Notes under the pieces: model-generated
Database searches by the model: none
Told to the model about the DNA's origin: nothing
Seen by the model: the letters and a program-made list of their open reading frames with translations, nothing else
Assembly (NCBI RefSeq): GCF_000423625.1
Contig: NZ_AUII01000004.1
Location: forward strand, 186,001 to 250,000
Length of the DNA: 64,000 bases
Reading direction: 5' to 3'
DNA from: Pseudonocardia asaccharolytica DSM 44247 = NBRC 16224
GTDB lineage: Bacteria > Actinomycetota > Actinomycetes > Mycobacteriales > Pseudonocardiaceae
Position numbers and translations under genes: made by a program
In this document: positions 26,975 to 37,519 of the stretch, piece after piece
Numbering within the stretch: the first letter of the stretch is position 1
Layout of the letters: every line of letters begins with the position of its first letter

Positions 26975-28540
26975 GTGCCGTCCGCCAGCTCAGCCGCGCC
27001 CTCGGTGACCTCCCAGCCGCCGCGACCGGCGCTGGTGCGACCACTGGCCCCGGCCGTGCTGGCCGCGGCCGCCGGGGCCGAGCTCCGCCATCCCGCGGCG
27101 GCCCGCCCCGTCACCGGGGTCACCCTGCGCGCCGCCGAGGTCCGGCCCGGCGACCTGTTCGCCGCGGTCGCCGGCGCCCGCGCGCACGGCGCCGACTTCA
27201 CCGCCGCGGCACTGGCCGCGGGCGCCGCCGCCGTGCTCACCGACCCGGACGGGGCCACCCGGCCCGCGCTCGCGTCCGGCGCGGTCGCGGTGCTCGTGCA
27301 CCCCGACCCGCGCGCGGCGCTCGGTGAGCTCGCCGCGCGGATCTACGGCGACCCGACCGTGCGCCTGAAGGTCATCGGCGTGACCGGAACCAGCGGCAAG
27401 ACCACCGTCGCGCACCTGCTGGAGGCCGGGCTGACCGCGGCGGGGCGCAGCAGCGGGCTGCTCGGCACCGTGCGCACCCGCATCGGCGAGGAGAGCCTGC
27501 CGAGCGCGTTCACCACCCCCGAGGCGCCCGATCTGCAGGCGGTGTTCGCGCTGATGGCCGAGCGCGGGGTGACCGATGTGGCCATGGAGGTCTCCAGCCA
27601 CGCCCTGGCCCTCGGGCGGGTCGCCGGAACCCGCTTCGCGGTCGGCGCGTTCACCAACCTCTCGCAGGACCATCTCGACTTCCACCGCGACATGGCGGAC
27701 TATTTCGCGGCCAAGGCCCGGCTGTTCGACGGGCGGGCCCACCGGCACGTCGTCTGCATCGACGACGAATGGGGCCGCAGGCTGGCCGCGGCGACCCCCG
27801 GCGCGGTGACCGTGTCGACCACCGGTCCGGCCGCCGACTGGCGCGCGACCGGCGTCGCCGGCGACCCCGACGGCAGCCAGCGCTTCGTCGCGGTCACCCC
27901 CGACGGCGGCGAGCTGCCGGTGCATCTGCGGCTGCCCGGCGCGTTCAACGTCGCCAACGCGCTGGTCGCGCTTGCCTGTCTGGACGCCGTCGGGGTGCCC
28001 GCCGCGGTGGCCGCGGAGCGGTTCGAGCGGCTCGCGGTGCCCGGCCGGATGCAGCGCGTCGATGCCGGCCAGCCGTATCTCGCTGTCGTCGACTACGCCC
28101 ACAAGCCCGCCGCGGTCGGCGCGCTGCTGGATGCGCTGCGCGCCCAGGTTCGCGAGGCGGGGGGCGGGCTGCTGGTCGTCCTCGGCTGCGGCGGCGACCG
28201 GGACCGGGGCAAACGCCCGCTGATGGGCGCGATCGCGGCGGCCCGCGCCGAGCTGCTGATCATCAGCGACGACAACCCGCGCACCGAGGATCCCGCCGAG
28301 ATCCGCCGCGCGATGCGGGAGGGGGCGGTGGCCGAGCCGGGTCGCGGCGAGGTGCGCGAGATCGGGGACCGGCGCGCCGCGATCGCCGCCGTCGTGGCCA
28401 GGGCCCGGCCCGGCGACGCGGTCGTCGTCGCGGGTAAGGGGCACGAGAAGGGCCAGGAGATCGACGGGGTCGTCCACCCCTTCGACGACGCCGACGAGCT
28501 GCGCGCCGCGATCCGGGCGAGGCACGGAGCCCAGCGATGA
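26975..28540 (+). CDS. murE: UDP-N-acetylmuramoyl-tripeptide synthetase (meso-DAP adding)
   Basis: The 521-residue Mur ligase has the ATP loop GVTGTSGKTTVAHLLEAG (about 134-151), the ligase histidine/glutamate region FTNLSQDHLDFH and the C-terminal motif DNPRTEDP. The DNPR form is typical of enzymes that add meso-diaminopimelate, the expected third residue in this group. GTG 26975 lies 8 nt after TAGCCT (26961-26966), suggesting a leaderless internal dcw promoter after the repeat array. The stop overlaps murF as ATGA. Confidence 0.96.
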   Translation: MPSASSAAPSVTSQPPRPALVRPLAPAVLAAAAGAELRHPAAARPVTGVTLRAAEVRPGDLFAAVAGARAHGADFTAAALAAGAAAVLTDPDGATRPALASGAVAVLVHPDPRAALGELAARIYGDPTVRLKVIGVTGTSGKTTVAHLLEAGLTAAGRSSGLLGTVRTRIGEESLPSAFTTPEAPDLQAVFALMAERGVTDVAMEVSSHALALGRVAGTRFAVGAFTNLSQDHLDFHRDMADYFAAKARLFDGRAHRHVVCIDDEWGRRLAAATPGAVTVSTTGPAADWRATGVAGDPDGSQRFVAVTPDGGELPVHLRLPGAFNVANALVALACLDAVGVPAAVAAERFERLAVPGRMQRVDAGQPYLAVVDYAHKPAAVGALLDALRAQVREAGGGLLVVLGCGGDRDRGKRPLMGAIAAARAELLIISDDNPRTEDPAEIRRAMREGAVAEPGRGEVREIGDRRAAIAAVVARARPGDAVVVAGKGHEKGQEIDGVVHPFDDADELRAAIRARHGAQR

Positions 28541-29982
28541 TCGAGATGAGCCTGGCCGAGATCGCCGCCGTGACCGGGGGCCGGTTGCACCGCGCCACCG
28601 GCGCCGAACGCGTCACCGCCGTGGAGTTCGACTCGCGCGCGATCCGCCCCGGCGGGCTGTTCCTCGCGCTCCCCGGCGAGCGCGCCGACGGGCACGACTT
28701 CGCCGCCGCCGCGGTCGCCGCCGGCGCGGCCGGGGTGCTGGCGGCCCGCGAGGTCGACGCGCCCGCCGTGGTGGTCCCGGCCGCGGCCCCCGCTGCGACC
28801 ACCCCCCTGGCCGGCAGCTACCTGGCCGGCGCCGACCCCGACGGCTCCGGTGCGGCGGTGCTGGCGGCGTTGGCGGCGCTGGCCAGGCACGCGGTGGCGG
28901 CGCTGCCCGCGCTGTCGATCGTCGGGGTGACCGGCAGCTCCGGGAAGACCTCGACCAAGGACCTGCTCGCCGCGGTGCTGGCCCCGCTCGGCCCGACCGT
29001 GGCTCCGCCCGGGTCGTTCAACAACGAGCTGGGTCACCCGTGGACGGTGCTGACCGCCGGGCCGGACACCCGTCACCTCGTGCTCGAGCTGTCCGCGCGC
29101 GGGCCGGGACATATCGCCGCACTGTGCGCGGTGGCGCCGCCGCGGATCGGCGTGGTCCTCAACGTCGGCCGCGCGCATCTCGGGGAGTTCGGCTCCGCGG
29201 AGGCGATCGCGCGGGCCAAGGGCGAGCTCGTCGAGGCGCTTCCCGCGGATGGGGTGGCCGTGCTGAACGTCGACGATCCGGTCGTCACCGCGATGGCCGC
29301 GCGCACCGCGGCGCGGGTCGTCACCGTGGGCCGCTCGCCCGACGCGACCGTGCGCGCGCAGGACGTGCGGCTCGACTCGGGCCGCGCCCGGTTCCGGCTG
29401 ACGGCTCCGTCGGGTGCCGTCGACGTCGCGCTCCGGCTGGTCGGCGAGCACCACGTCGGCAACGCGCTGGCGGCCGCGGCGGTCGGGCTCGAGCTCGGCG
29501 CGTCGCCTGCGGCCGTGGCGGCGGCGCTCTCGGTCAGCGAGACGGTGTCGCGATGGCGGATGGAGGTCACCGATCGCCGCGACGGGGTGACCGTCGTCAA
29601 CGACGCCTACAACGCCAACCCGGAGTCGATGCAGGCCGCGCTGCGCGCGCTCGCTGCGATCGGGGCCGGACGCCGCCGCACCTGGGCCGTGCTGGGCCGG
29701 ATGGCCGAGCTCGGCGAGCAGAGCGCCGCCGTGCACGCCGAGATCGCCGGGCTGGCCGCCGAGCTGGGCGTCGACCGGCTGATCGCCGTCGGCGAGACGG
29801 CATACGGCGACCGGGCCCGGCAGGTGCCCGATCCGGCGGCGGCGCTGTCGTTGCTGCGCGCCGAGCTGCGGCCCGGGGATGTGGTGCTGGTGAAGGCTTC
29901 CCGGGCGGTCGGCCTCGATCGTGTGGCCACCGCGCTGCTGCCACCCCATGAGGAACAGGAGAACGAGCTGGTGTCCCGGTGA
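28537..29982 (+). CDS. murF: UDP-N-acetylmuramoyl-tripeptide-D-alanyl-D-alanine ligase
   Basis: The 481-residue Mur ligase has the P-loop [18 protein letters not shown] (about 129-146), [10 protein letters not shown] and the domain 3 signature [20 protein letters not shown]. It adds D-Ala-D-Ala to the UDP-MurNAc tripeptide to complete the pentapeptide precursor. It is coupled to murE upstream (ATGA) and mraY downstream (GTGA). Confidence 0.96.
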   Translation: MIEMSLAEIAAVTGGRLHRATGAERVTAVEFDSRAIRPGGLFLALPGERADGHDFAAAAVAAGAAGVLAAREVDAPAVVVPAAAPAATTPLAGSYLAGADPDGSGAAVLAALAALARHAVAALPALSIVGVTGSSGKTSTKDLLAAVLAPLGPTVAPPGSFNNELGHPWTVLTAGPDTRHLVLELSARGPGHIAALCAVAPPRIGVVLNVGRAHLGEFGSAEAIARAKGELVEALPADGVAVLNVDDPVVTAMAARTAARVVTVGRSPDATVRAQDVRLDSGRARFRLTAPSGAVDVALRLVGEHHVGNALAAAAVGLELGASPAAVAAALSVSETVSRWRMEVTDRRDGVTVVNDAYNANPESMQAALRALAAIGAGRRRTWAVLGRMAELGEQSAAVHAEIAGLAAELGVDRLIAVGETAYGDRARQVPDPAAALSLLRAELRPGDVVLVKASRAVGLDRVATALLPPHEEQENELVSR

Positions 29983-31049
29983 GAGGTGTCTTCGTCGCCG
30001 CCGGCGTCGCGTTGGCGGTGTCCATCCTGCTGACCCCCTATCTGATCCGCTTCTTCGCCAGGCAGGGATTCGGCCAGGAGATCCGCGCGGACGGCCCGCA
30101 GAGCCATCAGAGCAAGCGCGGTACCCCGACCATGGGCGGTGTGGCGATCCTGCTCGCCATCTGGCTGGGCTACCTGTTCGCGCACCTGCTCACCAGCGAG
30201 CCGATGACGGCCTCGGCGCTGCTGGTGCTGTTCCTGACCACCGGGCTGGGGATCGTCGGTTTCGTCGACGACTTCATCAAGATCCGCCGGCACCGCAACC
30301 TCGGCCTCAACAAGACCTCCAAGCTGGTCGGGCAGCTGATCACCGCGGTGGTGTTCGCCGTGCTGGCCCTGCGCTTCGCCAACGCCCGCGGCCTCACCCC
30401 GGCGTCGGACAAGCTCTCGTTCGTCCGGGAGATCGCGGTGCTGAGCTTTGGTGCGCTCGGTTTCGTGCTGTTCTGCTATCTGGTCGTCTCGGCGTGGTCG
30501 AACGCGGTGAACCTCACCGACGGCCTCGACGGGCTCGCCGCGGGTACCTCGGCGATGGTGCTGGCCACCTACGTGATCATCGGTTTCTGGCAGTTCCGCA
30601 ACAGCTGCGCCATCGCCGCGGCCGCGGGGTGCTACGAGGTCCGCGACCCGCTGGACGTCGCGCTGGTCGCCGCCGCCGCGATGGGCGGCTGCATCGGCTT
30701 CCTGTGGTGGAACGCGGCGCCGGCGCGGATCTTCATGGGCGACACCGGTTCGCTGGCCCTCGGCGGGCTGATCGCGGGGCTGTCGATGGTGACGCACACC
30801 GAGCTGCTGCTCGTCGTCATCGGTGGGGTGTTCGTGGTCGAGGCGCTGTCGGTCGCGCTGCAGATCGTGGTCTTCCGGACCACGCGGCGGCGGCTGTTCC
30901 GGATGGCGCCGTTCCACCACCACTTCGAGCTGGCCGGCTGGGCCGAGACCACGGTGATCATCCGGTTCTGGCTGCTGGCGGCGATCTGCGCGGCGCTGGG
31001 GCTGGGCATGTTCTACAGCGAGTGGCTGACAGCCTCGGCGGGCTTCTAG
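29979..31049 (+). CDS. mraY: phospho-MurNAc-pentapeptide translocase
   Basis: The 356-residue polytopic membrane enzyme has about ten helices. The conserved acidic loops are GFVDDFIKI (about 89-97), [10 protein letters not shown] (about 176-185) and [12 protein letters not shown], plus the histidine motif [11 protein letters not shown]. It transfers phospho-MurNAc-pentapeptide to undecaprenyl phosphate to form lipid I. The start overlaps the murF stop as GTGA. Confidence 0.97.
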   Translation: MRGVFVAAGVALAVSILLTPYLIRFFARQGFGQEIRADGPQSHQSKRGTPTMGGVAILLAIWLGYLFAHLLTSEPMTASALLVLFLTTGLGIVGFVDDFIKIRRHRNLGLNKTSKLVGQLITAVVFAVLALRFANARGLTPASDKLSFVREIAVLSFGALGFVLFCYLVVSAWSNAVNLTDGLDGLAAGTSAMVLATYVIIGFWQFRNSCAIAAAAGCYEVRDPLDVALVAAAAMGGCIGFLWWNAAPARIFMGDTGSLALGGLIAGLSMVTHTELLLVVIGGVFVVEALSVALQIVVFRTTRRRLFRMAPFHHHFELAGWAETTVIIRFWLLAAICAALGLGMFYSEWLTASAGF

Positions 31050-31097
31050 GTGAGCGTCATGCGTCCTCCGCGCCCGCGCCGCGCCCGCTGCCCCAGC

Positions 31098-31163
31098 CGC
31101 ATTATGGAGCCATGACGTGGCCGGGCGGCGGCGTTCATGCGCGTTATGGAGCCATAACGCGCA
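31098..31163. repeat. two palindromic TATGGAGCCAT elements between mraY and murD
   Basis: The 126-bp gap contains an imperfect palindrome centred on ATTATGGAGCCATGAC (about 31099-31116). A perfect one follows at 31138-31163, with 12-bp arms around AG (core GCGTTATGGAGCCATAACGC). They are the only break in the otherwise overlapping murE-to-ftsQ gene string. The second could form an RNA hairpin or bind a dimeric protein just before the murD start. Confidence 0.65.
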
Positions 31164-31175
31164 CGGGGGCGGGGT

Positions 31176-32555
31176 GTGAGCGCGTTCACCGGGCGCCGGG
31201 TGCTGGTCGCCGGCGCGGGGATCTCGGGGGTCGCGGCGGCCGAGGTGCTGCTCGCGCACGGGGCGCTGGTCACCGTGACCGACGACGACCCGGCCCGGCT
31301 GGCCGGGCTGCCGGCCGGTACCGAGGCCGCAACCGGGGGCATCCCGGAGGGCACCGCGCTGATCGTCACCAGCCCGGGCAGGCGGCCCGGCCACCCGCTG
31401 GTCGCGCAGGCTGCCGAGCGGGGCATCGAGCTGGTCGGGGAGCCGGAGCTGGCGTGGCGGATCGGCGCGGCCGCCGCCGAGCCGCCGGCCTGGCTGGTCG
31501 TCACCGGGACCAACGGCAAGACCACGACCACCGGCATGCTCGCGGCCATCCTGCAGGCCGCCGGCCTCGATGCCGTGGCCTGCGGCAACATCGGCGATCC
31601 CGTGATCAGCGCGGTGGCCGAGGGCCACCGGGTGCTCGCCGTCGAGCTGTCGAGCTTTCAGCTGCACTGGTCGCCCTCGGTGCGCCCGGTCGCCGGTTGC
31701 GTGCTCAACGTCGCGCAGGACCACCTCGACTGGCACGGCGGGATGGACGCCTACGCAGCGGCCAAGGCCAGGGCACTCACCGGTGACGTCGCCGTCGCCG
31801 TGGTCGACGACGTCGCCGCCGCGGGCCTGCTCGCCGCGGCGCCCGCCCCGCGCCGGGTCGAGGTCACCCTCGGCGAGCCCGGGCCGGGCCAGCTCGGTGT
31901 CGCCGGCGGCACGCTGTGTGATCGCGCGTTCGCCGAGGCGCCCGTTCCGCTCGTCGACGCGGATCAGGTGACTCCCGGCGGCGCGCCCGGGCTCGCCGAT
32001 GCCCTCGCGGCGGCCGCCTTGGCCCGCGCGTACGGGGTCGGGGCCGAGGCCGTCGCGGCGGGCCTGGCCGGGTTCCGGCCCGGCCCGCACCGCGCCGAGA
32101 CGGTCGGGACGGTCGGCGGCGTCCGTTACGTCGACGACTCGAAGGCCACCAACCCGCATGCCGCCGACGCCTCGCTGTCGGCCCAGGAAGGCTCCCGGGT
32201 CGTGTGGATCGCCGGTGGGCTGCTCAAGGGCGCCTCGGTGGCCGAGCTGATCGCCCGGCGGGCGCCCGCGCTGGCCGGGGTCGTGGTGATCGGAATCGAC
32301 CGGGTGGAGATCGTCGGCGCGCTGGCGCGACACGCCCCGCACGTCCCCGTCGCCGAGGTCGGCACGGGCGAGGATGATCCTATGACGACCGCAGTGCGCC
32401 GCGCCGCGGCGCTCGCCCGGCCGGGGGACGTCGTGCTGCTCGCCCCGGCCGCGGCGTCGATGGACCAGTTCCGCGACTATGCCCATCGCGGGGACGCCTT
32501 CCGGGCCGCGGTCCGGGCGCTGGCGACCCCCGGCCCGGCGGGAACCCGGGGATGA
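31176..32555 (+). CDS. murD: UDP-N-acetylmuramoylalanine-D-glutamate ligase
   Basis: The 459-residue Mur ligase has the N-terminal Rossmann-like [17 protein letters not shown], the P-loop [15 protein letters not shown] (about 108-122), [13 protein letters not shown] and domain 3 [17 protein letters not shown] with the conserved Lys/Asn/His. It adds D-glutamate to UDP-MurNAc-L-Ala. GTG 31176 follows a GGGGGCGGGG ribosome-site region. Its stop overlaps ftsW as ATGA. Confidence 0.96.
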   Translation: MSAFTGRRVLVAGAGISGVAAAEVLLAHGALVTVTDDDPARLAGLPAGTEAATGGIPEGTALIVTSPGRRPGHPLVAQAAERGIELVGEPELAWRIGAAAAEPPAWLVVTGTNGKTTTTGMLAAILQAAGLDAVACGNIGDPVISAVAEGHRVLAVELSSFQLHWSPSVRPVAGCVLNVAQDHLDWHGGMDAYAAAKARALTGDVAVAVVDDVAAAGLLAAAPAPRRVEVTLGEPGPGQLGVAGGTLCDRAFAEAPVPLVDADQVTPGGAPGLADALAAAALARAYGVGAEAVAAGLAGFRPGPHRAETVGTVGGVRYVDDSKATNPHAADASLSAQEGSRVVWIAGGLLKGASVAELIARRAPALAGVVVIGIDRVEIVGALARHAPHVPVAEVGTGEDDPMTTAVRRAAALARPGDVVLLAPAAASMDQFRDYAHRGDAFRAAVRALATPGPAGTRG

Positions 32556-33889
32556 GCGGACGCGGCGTCGGCGCGGCGCGCCGCGGAGCACCGGCCACCC
32601 GTCGGACCCGGCCCCCGGCCGCCGGCTGGCGCGCCGCGCTCGGTCGCGCCGGGGCCGCGCTGGCACAATGGCTGCGTCGCCCGCTGACCTCGCTGCACCT
32701 CATCCTCGGCGTGTTCGGATTGCTGACGCTGTTCGGCCTGGTCATGGTGCTCTCGGCGTCGTCGGTCGAGGCGATCGCCGCGGGCGAGTCGTCGTACTCG
32801 GTGTTCGCCCGCCAGCTCCTGTTCTGTGTGATCGGCCTTGTGCTGTTCTGGGCGGGCCTGCGGATCTCGCCGAAGCGGCTGCGGGCGCTGAGCCCCGCCG
32901 CGCTGGTGGTGTGCGTCGGACTGCTCGTCGCGGTGCTGGTCCCCGGGATCGGCGAGGTGCGCAACGGTGCCCGCCGCTGGTTCGACCTCGGCTCGTTCAC
33001 CGTGCAACCCGCCGAGCTGGCCAAGGTGGCGCTGGTGATGTGGGGCGCGCACGTCCTCGTCCTGAAACGGGCCGTGGTACACCAGTGGAAACACGCGCTC
33101 CTGCCGGTCGTCCCGGTTGCGCTGGTCATCTGCACGCTGGTCGTGCTGCAGCCCGCGCTGAGCACGACGGTCGCGCTGGGCATCGTGCTCGCCGCGCTGC
33201 TGTTCTTCGCGGGCGCCCCGATCCGGCTGCTGGTGACGATCACGATCGGTGGCGCGTTCGGCGCGCTCATCCTCGGTTTGACGGCGAGCTACCGGCACAA
33301 CCGGATCGCCGCCCTGTTCGCGGGCGACGACGCCGATCCGCTCGGCTCCGCCTACCAGTCCACCCAGGCGATGTACTCGCTGGCCGACGGCGGGCTCTTC
33401 GGGGTCGGGCTGGGCCAGGGCCGGGCGAAGTGGAGCTACCTGCCCAACGCCCACAACGACTTCATCTTCGCGATCATCGGCGAGGAGCTGGGACTGGTCG
33501 GGGCGTTCGCGGTGCTCGCGCTGTTCGCGACCCTCGCCTACACCGGGCTGCGGATCGCCGCCCGCAACACCGACCCGTGGCTGCGCATCGTCTGCGCGAC
33601 GGCGACGGTGTGGCTGGTGTCGCAGGCGTCGATCAATGTCTCGTACGTTGTGGGCCTGCTGCCCATCACCGGGCAGCAGCTACCCCTGATCTCATCCGGA
33701 GGAACTTCGATCTTGGTCACGATGTTCGTGTTCGGGATCCTCGCGAACGCCGCCCGGCACGAGCCGGAGGCCGTCGCGGCACTGCGGGCGGGCGGCCAGG
33801 GCCGCATCGCCCGGCTGCTCGGGCTGCGCCCGCCGGAGCCCTACCGGGCATCGGCCGCTCGCCCGCAGGCCCAGCGAGTGCGCCGGTGA
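32552..33889 (+). CDS. ftsW: septal peptidoglycan glycosyltransferase FtsW (SEDS family)
   Basis: The 445-residue protein has a basic N-terminus then about ten membrane helices. SEDS features are visible: [10 protein letters not shown] in the first helices, [33 protein letters not shown] and the last-helix region [10 protein letters not shown]. It polymerises lipid II with FtsI at the septum. It is coupled by overlaps to murD and murG. The long Arg/Ala N-terminal extension (about 45 residues) is common in actinobacteria. Confidence 0.96.
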   Translation: MSGRGVGAARRGAPATRRTRPPAAGWRAALGRAGAALAQWLRRPLTSLHLILGVFGLLTLFGLVMVLSASSVEAIAAGESSYSVFARQLLFCVIGLVLFWAGLRISPKRLRALSPAALVVCVGLLVAVLVPGIGEVRNGARRWFDLGSFTVQPAELAKVALVMWGAHVLVLKRAVVHQWKHALLPVVPVALVICTLVVLQPALSTTVALGIVLAALLFFAGAPIRLLVTITIGGAFGALILGLTASYRHNRIAALFAGDDADPLGSAYQSTQAMYSLADGGLFGVGLGQGRAKWSYLPNAHNDFIFAIIGEELGLVGAFAVLALFATLAYTGLRIAARNTDPWLRIVCATATVWLVSQASINVSYVVGLLPITGQQLPLISSGGTSILVTMFVFGILANAARHEPEAVAALRAGGQGRIARLLGLRPPEPYRASAARPQAQRVRR

Positions 33890-34971
33890 CCCAGCCGCAA
33901 CCGCCGCTGTCGGTCGTCATCGCGGGCGGCGGCAGCGCCGGGCATATCGAGCCCGCGCTGGCCTTTGCCGACGCCGTTCGCCGGCTACGGCCCGGCGCGG
34001 AGGTGACGGCGCTGGGCACCGAGCGCGGCCTGGACACCCGGCTCATCCCCGCCCGGGGGTACCGGCTGGAGCTGATCCCGCCGGTCCCGCTGCCACGCAG
34101 GCCCAGCGGGGATCTGCTGCGGCTGCCCGGGCGGGTGCGCACCGCGATCGGGCGGGTCCGCGAGGTGCTGACCGAGGTCGACGCCGACGTGGTCGTCGGG
34201 TTCGGCGGATACGTCGCACTGCCCGCCTACCTGGGCGCCCGCGGCCGGGTCCCGATCGTGGTGCACGAGGCCAACGCGCGGGCCGGGCTGGCCAACCGGG
34301 TCGGCTCCCGGTTCGCCGCCCTCGTCGCGACCGCGGTGGCGGGCAGCGGGCTGCCCGACGAGCGGGTCGTCGGGATGCCGCTGCGCCGCGCGATCACCGG
34401 GCTGGACCGGGCCGCGTTGCGCGCGCGGGCCCGCGCCCACTTCGGGCTGCCCCCCACCGGGCCGGTCCTGCTCGTGTTCGGCGGTTCGCAGGGGGCGCGC
34501 ACGCTCAACACGGCGCTCGCCGCGGCGCTGCCCGGCCTGCTGCACGCCGAGGTCGCGGTGCTGCACGCGCACGGCCGCACCGGGACCTCGGCGGCGCCCG
34601 CGCCTGGCTACGTGCCGCTGCCCTATATCGAGCGGATGGACCTTGCCTACGCCGCCGCCGACGCGGTGCTCGGCCGCTGCGGGATGACCACGGTCGCCGA
34701 GGTCACCGCGGTCGGGCTGCCCGCGGTCTATGTGCCGCTGCCGCACGGCAACGGGGAACAGGCGCTCAACGCGCAGCCGGTGGTGGCCGCGGGGGGCGGC
34801 ACCCTCGTCCCCGACGACGAGCTGACCGGAGAGCGGGTGCTGGCCGAGCTGCTGCCGCTGCTGGCCGACCCGCGGCGACTGGCCGCGATGGGCACCGCCG
34901 CCCGCGCCTGCGGGCACGGCGATGCCGATGAACGGCTGGCCCGTCTCGTGCTCGAGATGATCGCCCGATGA
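33886..34971 (+). CDS. murG: UDP-GlcNAc:lipid I N-acetylglucosaminyltransferase
   Basis: The 361-residue GT28 enzyme has the N-terminal glycine loop [15 protein letters not shown] (GGS/TGGH type; here GGGSAGH), [27 protein letters not shown], and the donor-site [11 protein letters not shown] plus [24 protein letters not shown]. It converts lipid I to lipid II on the inner membrane face. GTG 33886 overlaps the ftsW stop (GTGA). Confidence 0.96.
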   Translation: MTQPQPPLSVVIAGGGSAGHIEPALAFADAVRRLRPGAEVTALGTERGLDTRLIPARGYRLELIPPVPLPRRPSGDLLRLPGRVRTAIGRVREVLTEVDADVVVGFGGYVALPAYLGARGRVPIVVHEANARAGLANRVGSRFAALVATAVAGSGLPDERVVGMPLRRAITGLDRAALRARARAHFGLPPTGPVLLVFGGSQGARTLNTALAAALPGLLHAEVAVLHAHGRTGTSAAPAPGYVPLPYIERMDLAYAAADAVLGRCGMTTVAEVTAVGLPAVYVPLPHGNGEQALNAQPVVAAGGGTLVPDDELTGERVLAELLPLLADPRRLAAMGTAARACGHGDADERLARLVLEMIAR

Positions 34972-36461
34972 GGCCCGCGGAGGCCGCCGGACGCCTGCGG
35001 GCCCGGCGTCGGGGCGTAGCGTTGCGGTCCAGGCGGGGGGCAGCGATGACGGGTCTTGGGCAACGGGTGCATCTGATCGGCATCGGCGGCGCCGGGATGA
35101 GCGGGATCGCCCGGATCCTGCTGGCCCGCGGTGTCGCGGTGTCCGGATCCGACGCCAAGGACTCCCGGACCGTGCTCGCGCTGCGCGCGCTGGGCGCCCA
35201 GGTGCAGGTGGGACACGACGCCGCGCATCTCGACCTGCTCGGCGGGCCGCCCACGGTCGTCACCTCCACGGCGATCCGGGCGACCAACCCCGAGCTCGCG
35301 GCGGCCCGCGCCCGGGGGCTCACCGTCGTCCATCGGTCCGAGGCGCTGGCCGCGCTGACCGAGGGACGCCGGCTCGGCGCGGTGGCCGGCACCCACGGCA
35401 AGACCTCGACGAGCTCGATGCTGACCGTCGCGCTCCAGCACTGCGGTCTGGACCCCTCCTTCGCGATCGGCGGTGACCTGGCGACCTCGGGGTCGGGCGC
35501 CCATCACGGCGCTGGCGACGTGTTCGTGGTGGAGGCCGACGAGAGCGACGGTTCGTTCACCGCGTTCGCCCCGCGGGTCGCGGTCGTCACCAACGTCGAG
35601 CTCGACCATCTCGACCACCACGGCGACGAGGCCACCTACCGGCGCGTGTTCGAGACGTTCGTCGAGCGGATCACGCCGGGCGGGTCGCTGATCGGCTGCG
35701 CCGACGACCCCGGCGCCGAAGCGCTGGCCCGGTACGCCGAACAACGGGGGCTGACGGTCCGCCGCTACGGCCGCACCGCCACCGGCGCCGCCGACGCGAC
35801 GCTGCTCGACTTCCGTCCCGAGGGCTCCGGCGCGCTGGTCAGGGCGCGGCATCGGGACGTCGAGCTGGCAGTGCGGCTCGCGGTCCCCGGCGAGCACATG
35901 GCGTTCAACGCGCTCGGCGCGTTCCTGGCCGGTGTCGAACTCGGCGCGCCCGCCGACGGCCTGCTGGCCGGGCTCGCCGCGTTCGACGGCGTCCGCCGCC
36001 GGTTCGAGTACAAGGGCCGGGCGGCCGGGGTGGCCGTCTACGACGACTACGCCCACCACCCCACGGAGGTCGTGGCGACGCTGCGGGCGGCGCGGGAGGT
36101 GGCGGGCCCGGCGGGCGGACGGGTCGTGGTGGCGTTTCAGCCGCATCTGTACTCCCGCACCCGCGCCTTCGCCGCCGAGTTCGGTGCCGCGCTCGCGCTG
36201 GCCGACGAGGTCGTCGTCCTCGAGGTGTACGGGGCCAGGGAGGATCCCCAACCCGGCGTCACCGGCGCGCTGGTCGCCGACGCGGTCCGGTTGCCCGCCG
36301 GGCGGGTGCGCTACGTGCCCAGCTGGTCGGAGGTGCCGGTGGTGCTCGCCGGGCTGGCCCGATCGGGTGATCTTGTCATCACCATGGGTGCGGGGGATGT
36401 CACCCTGCTCGGGCCCGAGGTGCTGCTGGAGGTGGAACGGCGAGCGGGAAGGGCGGGATGA
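34968..36461 (+). CDS. murC: UDP-N-acetylmuramate-L-alanine ligase
   Basis: The Mur ligase has the dinucleotide-like loop [18 protein letters not shown]-loop [29 protein letters not shown] and domain 3 [11 protein letters not shown]. It adds L-alanine to UDP-MurNAc. ATG 34968 overlaps the murG stop as ATGA, the junction style of the neighbours, giving 497 residues with an Arg-rich 26-residue N-terminus. ATG 35046 ([12 protein letters not shown]) fits the family start better and is a real alternative. The stop overlaps ftsQ. Confidence 0.94.
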   Translation: MRPAEAAGRLRARRRGVALRSRRGAAMTGLGQRVHLIGIGGAGMSGIARILLARGVAVSGSDAKDSRTVLALRALGAQVQVGHDAAHLDLLGGPPTVVTSTAIRATNPELAAARARGLTVVHRSEALAALTEGRRLGAVAGTHGKTSTSSMLTVALQHCGLDPSFAIGGDLATSGSGAHHGAGDVFVVEADESDGSFTAFAPRVAVVTNVELDHLDHHGDEATYRRVFETFVERITPGGSLIGCADDPGAEALARYAEQRGLTVRRYGRTATGAADATLLDFRPEGSGALVRARHRDVELAVRLAVPGEHMAFNALGAFLAGVELGAPADGLLAGLAAFDGVRRRFEYKGRAAGVAVYDDYAHHPTEVVATLRAAREVAGPAGGRVVVAFQPHLYSRTRAFAAEFGAALALADEVVVLEVYGAREDPQPGVTGALVADAVRLPAGRVRYVPSWSEVPVVLAGLARSGDLVITMGAGDVTLLGPEVLLEVERRAGRAG

Positions 36462-37318
36462 CCGGCCCGGCGCCGGAACGGTCCGCTGCCGCCCGCACCG
36501 CGGCGCCGCGGGCGGGCACCGGGCGTCCGGGCCGCCTTCGCCGGGCCCGCCCGGCCAGCGGCCCGCACAGGGGGAGACGCAGAGGCCCGCGCCGGCTCCG
36601 CCCGACTCCCGCGCCGCATCACCTGCGCCGCCGCAGGGTGGCGCTGCTCGTCGTCGTCCTGGTGGCGCTCGCCGGGCTGGCTGTCGGGGTGCGGGCGCTG
36701 CTTTATGACAGCGGGCTCGTCGATGTCGACCGGGTCGAGGTGACCGGGGCGTTCACCGTCGACCCGGCCGCCGTGCTGGCCGCCGCGGCTGTCGAGCGGG
36801 GCGCGCCGCTGATCGCGGTCGACACCCGCGCCGTGGCTGGCCGCGTCGCGCTGCTTCAAGGCGTGGCCCGGGTCGAGGTCACCCGCGACTGGCCACACAC
36901 CGTGACGATCGGGGTCACGGAGCGGGTCGCGGTCGCGCTGGCCGAGACCCCGGAGGGCCGCCTGCTCGTCGACGACACCGGGGTGCCGTTCCGGCCCGCT
37001 CCCGAGGTGCCGCCCGCGCTGCCGCGGCTGGTGTTCGGCGCCGTCGGCCCCGATGACCCCGCGACAAGGGCGGCGCTGGAGGTTCTCATGGCGCTTCCGG
37101 AGTCCGTGCGGGTCCAGACCCAGACGATCGACGTGGCCGCGCCGGCCGCCGCGAGCGTGGCGCCGACAGTGATCCTGGGCCTGACCGAGGACCGCCTGGT
37201 GCGCTGGGGGTCGCCCGAGCGGTCGGTCCGCAAGGCAGCGGTGCTCGTCCCACTGTTGACCCAGGAGGGCACCGTCTACGATGTGGCGAGTCCAGAGCTG
37301 CCCACCGTGCGTCGCTGA
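36458..37318 (+). CDS. ftsQ: cell division protein FtsQ
   Basis: The 286-residue bitopic protein has an Arg/Pro-rich cytoplasmic N-terminus of about 65 residues and a membrane helix at about 66-84 (LLVVVLVALAGLAVGVRAL). The POTRA domain (VDVDRVEVTGAFTVDPAAVL) and FtsQ domain (RVEVTRDWPHTVTIGVTER) follow. It links early Z-ring and late septal proteins. The next gene, ftsZ, is separated by about 200 bp that should hold its own promoter. Confidence 0.94.
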   Translation: MTGPAPERSAAARTAAPRAGTGRPGRLRRARPASGPHRGRRRGPRRLRPTPAPHHLRRRRVALLVVVLVALAGLAVGVRALLYDSGLVDVDRVEVTGAFTVDPAAVLAAAAVERGAPLIAVDTRAVAGRVALLQGVARVEVTRDWPHTVTIGVTERVAVALAETPEGRLLVDDTGVPFRPAPEVPPALPRLVFGAVGPDDPATRAALEVLMALPESVRVQTQTIDVAAPAAASVAPTVILGLTEDRLVRWGSPERSVRKAAVLVPLLTQEGTVYDVASPELPTVRR

Positions 37319-37468
37319 CCAGATACAACCAGTAGTGAGAACGATCCGATGGTGGCCAGTGTCCCACCGGGGGTCGGCCACGCGCGGCGCGCCTAATGGA
37401 CCGCCGCTGGAACCGCACCTAGCGTTCCCGCGGGAAGGCCCGGGCCAAGCCGGAGCCGGACCGAAGTG

Positions 37469-37513
37469 CTCGACTCAACTGGGCTCGACTGAAATGGGCT
37501 GGACTGGAAGGTG
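37469..37513 (+). repeat. three imperfect 15-bp direct repeats before ftsZ
   Basis: Units start at 37469, 37484 and 37499 with the pattern CTSGACTSRAMNKGG (e.g. CTCGACTGAAATGGG). The third unit contains the ftsZ Shine-Dalgarno GGAAGG. The repeat lies in the 5' leader of ftsZ and might bind a protein or set spacing. It is too short to assign a function. Confidence 0.55.
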
Positions 37514-37519
37514 CCGCGC

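Noticed and set aside
29607..32666. 1019-codon minus-strand open frame across murF-mraY-murD
   Set aside because: It crosses three clear plus-strand genes and their junctions; low-complexity and without motifs.
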